This document shows positions 61,190-64,000 of a DNA stretch of 64,000 nucleotides, one piece after another. A program made the translations under genes and the position numbers. Source of the stretch: Bufo bufo (lineage: Eukaryota; Chordata; Amphibia; Anura; Bufonidae); NCBI RefSeq assembly GCF_905171765.1, contig NC_053392.1, forward strand, positions 400,699,899 to 400,763,898, written 5' to 3'. Each line of letters opens with the position of its first letter. The first letter of the stretch is position 1. The notes under the pieces are model-generated. The model was given only the letters and a program-made list of their open reading frames with translations. It ran no database searches and was not told the origin of the DNA.

Positions 61190-62995
61190 TCAATAAAATA
61201 TTTTTTTGCCCAAAATGGCTGTATTTCAAATGCCTAATTCAAACCTCTGTATGTAGAGGTAGTATCTCAGAGGGCCTGAATCTCTGTAGGCCTTCAGTAA
61301 ATATATCTTTGCACAAAATGGCTGTATTTCAAATAGCTGCATTTCAAATACCTAATTCAAACCCCTGTATGTATAGGGGGGATCACACACGCCCTGAATC
61401 AGTGTAGGCCTGAAGTAAAGATTTCTTTGCACAAAATGGCTGTATTTCAAATGGCTGTATTTCAAATGCCTAATTCAAACCCCTGTATGTATAGGGGGGA
61501 TCACACACGCCCTGAATAAGTGTAGGCCTGAAGTAAATATATCTTTGCACAAAAAGGCTGTATTTCAAATGGCTGAATCAAACCCCTGTATGTATAGGGG
61601 GGATTACACACGCCCTGAATCAGTGTAGGCCTGAAGTAAATATATCTTTGCACAAAAAGGCTGTATTTCAAATGCGTAATTCAAACCCCTGTATGTAGAG
61701 GTGGTATCTCAGAGGGCCTGAACCTCTGTAGGCCTGAAGTAAATATATCTTTGCACAAAATGGCTGTATTTCAAATGGCTGTATTTCAAATGCCTAATTC
61801 AAACCCCTGTATGTATAGGGGGATCACACACGTCCTGATTCAGTGTAGGCCTGCAGTAAATATATCTTTGCACAAAATGGCTGTATTTCAAATGGCTGTA
61901 TTTCAAATGGCTGAATCAAACCCCTGTATGTATAGGGGGGATTACACACGCCCTGAATCAGTGTAGGCCTGAAGTAAATATATCTTTGCACAAAAAGGCT
62001 GTATTTCAAATGCGTAATTCAAACCCCTGTATGTAGAGGTGGTATCTCAGAGGGCCTGAACCTCTGTAGGCCTGAAGTAAATATATCTTTGCACAAAATG
62101 GCTGTATTTCAAATGGCTGTATTTCAAATGCCTAATTCAAACCCCTGTATGTATAGGGGGATCACACACGCCCTGATTCAGTGTAGGCCTGCAGTAAATA
62201 TATCTTTGCACAAAATGGCTGTATTTCAAATGGCTGTATTTCAAATGGCTGAATCAAACGCCTGTATGTATAGGGGGGATCACACACGCCCTGAATCAGT
62301 GTAGGCCTGAAGTAAATATATCTTTGCACAAAAAGGCTGTATTTCAAATGCCTAATTCAAACCCCTGTGTGTATAGGGGGGATCACACACGCCCTGAATC
62401 AGTGTAGTTCTGAAGTAAAGATTTATTTGCACAAAATGGCTGTATTTCAAATGACTGTATTTCAAATGCCTAATTCAAACCCCTCTATGTATAGGGGGGA
62501 TCACACATGCCCTGAATCAGTGTAGGCCTGAAGTAAAGATTTCTTTGCACAAAATGGCTGTATTTCACATGGCTGAATCAAACCCCTGTATGTATAGGGG
62601 GGATCACACACGCCCTGAATCAGTGTAGGCCTGAAGTAAAGATTTCTTTGCACAAAATGGCTGTATTTCACATGGCTGAATCAAACCCCTGTATGTATAG
62701 GGGGGATCACACACGCCCTGAATCAGTGTAGGCCTGAAGTAAAATATATTGGCACAAAATGGCTGTATTTCAAATGGCTGTATTTCAAATGCCTAATTCA
62801 AACCCCTGTATGTATAGGAGGAATCACACACGCCCTTAACCAATGTAGGCCTGAAGTAAATATATCTTTGCAGAAAATGGCTGTATTTCAAATGGCTGTA
62901 TTTCAAATGCCTAATTCAAACCCCCGTATGTAGAGGTGGTATCTCAGAGGGCCTGAACCTCTGTAGGCCTGAAGTAAATATACCTTTGCACAAAA
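61190..62995. repeat. ~110-bp tandem array upstream of the hAT-B transposase with a 338-bp higher-order unit
   Basis: About 16 units with AATGGCTGTATTTCAAATGG, CAAACCCCTGTATGTATAGG and GTAGGCCTGAAGTAAATATA. Monomers vary in the number of CTGTATTTCAAATGG sub-repeats. Blocks starting at 61751 and 62089 are nearly identical, giving a three-monomer 338-bp period. The sequence is unrelated by eye to the hAT-A 230-bp unit, although it has the same position relative to the gene. Confidence 0.92.
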
Positions 62996-63280
62996 AGGCC
63001 TCATGCACACAACAGTATTTTTTCACGGTCCGCAAAACGGGGTTCCGTTGGTCCGTGATCCGTGACCGTTTTTTCATCCGTGGGTCTTCCTTGATTTTTG
63101 GAGGATCCACGGACATGAAAAAAAAGTCGTTTTGCTGTCCGCCTGGCCGTGCGGAGCCAAACGGATCCGTCCTGACTTACAATGCAAGTCAATGCGGACG
63201 GATCCGTTTGACGTTGACACAATATGGTGCAATTGCAAACGGATCCGTCCCCCTTGACTTTCAATGTAAAGTCAGGAGTT
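62996..63280. mobile_element. MITE-like segment with CGGATCCGT words
   Basis: Starts GGCCTCATGCACACAACAG and contains AAACGGATCCGT in both orientations. It shares GACTTTCAATGTAAAGTC(A/T)G and GCCTGGCCGTGCGGA with the Harbinger-like MITE at 53920-54401. Its right end and TSD were not defined. Confidence 0.5.
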
Positions 63281-63640
63281 AATATACCATCGGATCGGAG
63301 TTTTCTCCAATCCGATGGTATATTTTAACTTGAAGCATCCCCATCACCATGGGAACGCCTCTATGTTAGAATATACCATTGGATTTGAGTTAGATCGTGA
63401 AACTCATATCCGACAGTATATTCTAACACAGAGGCGTTCCCATAGTGATGGGGACGCTTCAAGTTAGAAAATCCTACAAACTGTGTACATGACTGCCCCC
63501 TGCTGCCTGGCAGCACCCGATCTCTTACAGGGGGCTGTGATCCGCACAATTAACCCCTCAGGTGCCGCACCTAAAGGGTTAATTGTGCTTATCATAGTCC
63601 CCTGTAAGAGATCAGGTGCTGCCAGGCAGGAGGGGGCAGA
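63281..63640. repeat. Chain of perfect or near-perfect hairpins, part 1
   Basis: Three consecutive inverted repeats: 63281-63294/63311-63324 (14 bp, 16-nt loop); 63326-63376/63416-63466 (51 nt, a few mismatches); and 63493-63537 with 63598-63639, enclosing an inner 13-bp pair at 63544-63556/63576-63588. No gene. Confidence 0.88.
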
Positions 63641-63870
63641 CCCCCTCCCTCCCCAATATTATATTCATTGGTGGCCAGTGCGGCCACCCCTCTTCCCCCC
63701 ACCAGTTAAAATCACTTTCCGAATCCCCCATCATTGGTGGCCAGTGCGGCCCCACATCTCCCCCCCCCCTTGTTAAAATCACGTTCCGAATCCCCCATCA
63801 TTGGTGGCCAATGCGGCCTCACATCTCTCCCCCCTAGTTAAAATCACGTTCCCCCATCATTGGTGGCAGT
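63641..63870. repeat. ~66-bp tandem repeat, about 3.5 copies
   Basis: CATTGGTGGCCAGTGCGGCC recurs near 63666, 63732 and 63798, with a shortened copy near 63857. C-rich spacers. Non-coding. Confidence 0.85.
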
Positions 63871-63877
63871 GGAGAGT

Positions 63878-63966
63878 TCCGATCAGAGTCCCAGTTTAAT
63901 CGCTGGGGCTCCGATCGGTAACCATGGCAACCAGGACGCTACTGCAGTCCTGGTTGCCATGGTTAC
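63878..63966. repeat. Chain of hairpins, part 2
   Basis: Inverted repeat CCGATCAGAGTCCCAG with CTGGGGCTCCGATCGG (63880-63919, one mismatch), then perfect 20-bp arms GTAACCATGGCAACCAGGAC at 63918-63937 and 63947-63966 with a 9-nt loop. Confidence 0.9.
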
Positions 63967-64000
63967 TTAGCAATTTTTAGAATCATTATACTTACCTGCG

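Larger units (their letters stand above)
50964..62995 (-). mobile_element. Second BED-hAT element (hAT-B), broken and multiply invaded; right end not found
   Basis: The left end TAGAGTTGAGCGGACACCTG is nearly the same as hAT-A's, followed by GTTCGGG words. Next come a 92-bp array, the minus-strand transposase in pieces, and a second array upstream of the transposase start (61190-62995). The expected right terminus with GTTCGGG words was not found before 64000. The gene contains frameshifts, a 119-bp duplication, a TAA-flanked MITE and a 4.8-kb LTR element. The layout mirrors hAT-A. Confidence 0.85.

Overview
This 64-kb window looks like repeat-rich, gene-poor DNA from an amphibian, most likely an anuran (frog or toad). 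That assignment is an inference from the element mix: L1/Tx1-like and CR1-like LINEs, Tc1/mariner, hAT, piggyBac and chromodomain Ty3/gypsy elements, and many TTAA-flanked palindromic MITEs. I found no convincing single-copy host gene, tRNA or rRNA. Almost every long open frame belongs to a transposable element, and many elements are nested inside one another.

Layout, left to right. (1) 1-6708: an L1-type LINE whose ORF1 is split by a second, full-length L1-type LINE (384-6502, minus strand) with both ORFs open and a 16-bp target-site duplication (TSD). (2) 6709-12116: the right part of a large hAT-type element carrying a 125-bp tandem array, itself hit by an intact Tc1 element (8040-9660) and a DD37E Tc1/mariner element (10103-11649). 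(3) 12117-13355: a palindromic MITE and a truncated CR1-like LINE. (4) 13902-25378: a complete 11.5-kb hAT element with 8-bp TSDs, an open 1,128-aa BED/hAT transposase, a 93-bp array downstream of it and a 13-copy ~230-bp array upstream. (5) About 25880-33713: minisatellites and a 71-74-bp array ending in another hAT-like terminus, with a solo LTR, a LINE and other insertions. (6) 33769-45079: a piggyBac element flanked by TTAA, whose 650-codon transposase is split by a chromodomain gypsy element (35972-41262); its 3' part holds a palindrome with ~525-bp arms. (7) 45084-46895: a TTAA-flanked MITE with an inner foldback. (8) 46900-50963: mostly unassigned DNA. (9) 50964 to about 62995: a second, broken BED-hAT element related to the one in (4). 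It was hit by a TAA-flanked MITE and by an LTR element (54987-59824) whose only clear gene encodes a Y-box-type cold-shock-domain protein. (10) 62996-64000: MITE-like sequence and a chain of perfect hairpins.

The most unusual item is the LTR element at 54987-59824. Its two LTRs are both 1,133 bp and nearly identical, it has a 4-bp TSD, and in place of gag-pol it has one 476-codon gene with a cold-shock domain (RNP1 GYGFI, RNP2-like LYVN). I see no reverse transcriptase, protease or integrase in it, so it is probably mobilised in trans. A second theme is that the hAT-type elements share one layout: short TAGAG-type termini, family-specific subterminal words and large, homogenised tandem arrays beside the transposase gene, with a different monomer in each family.
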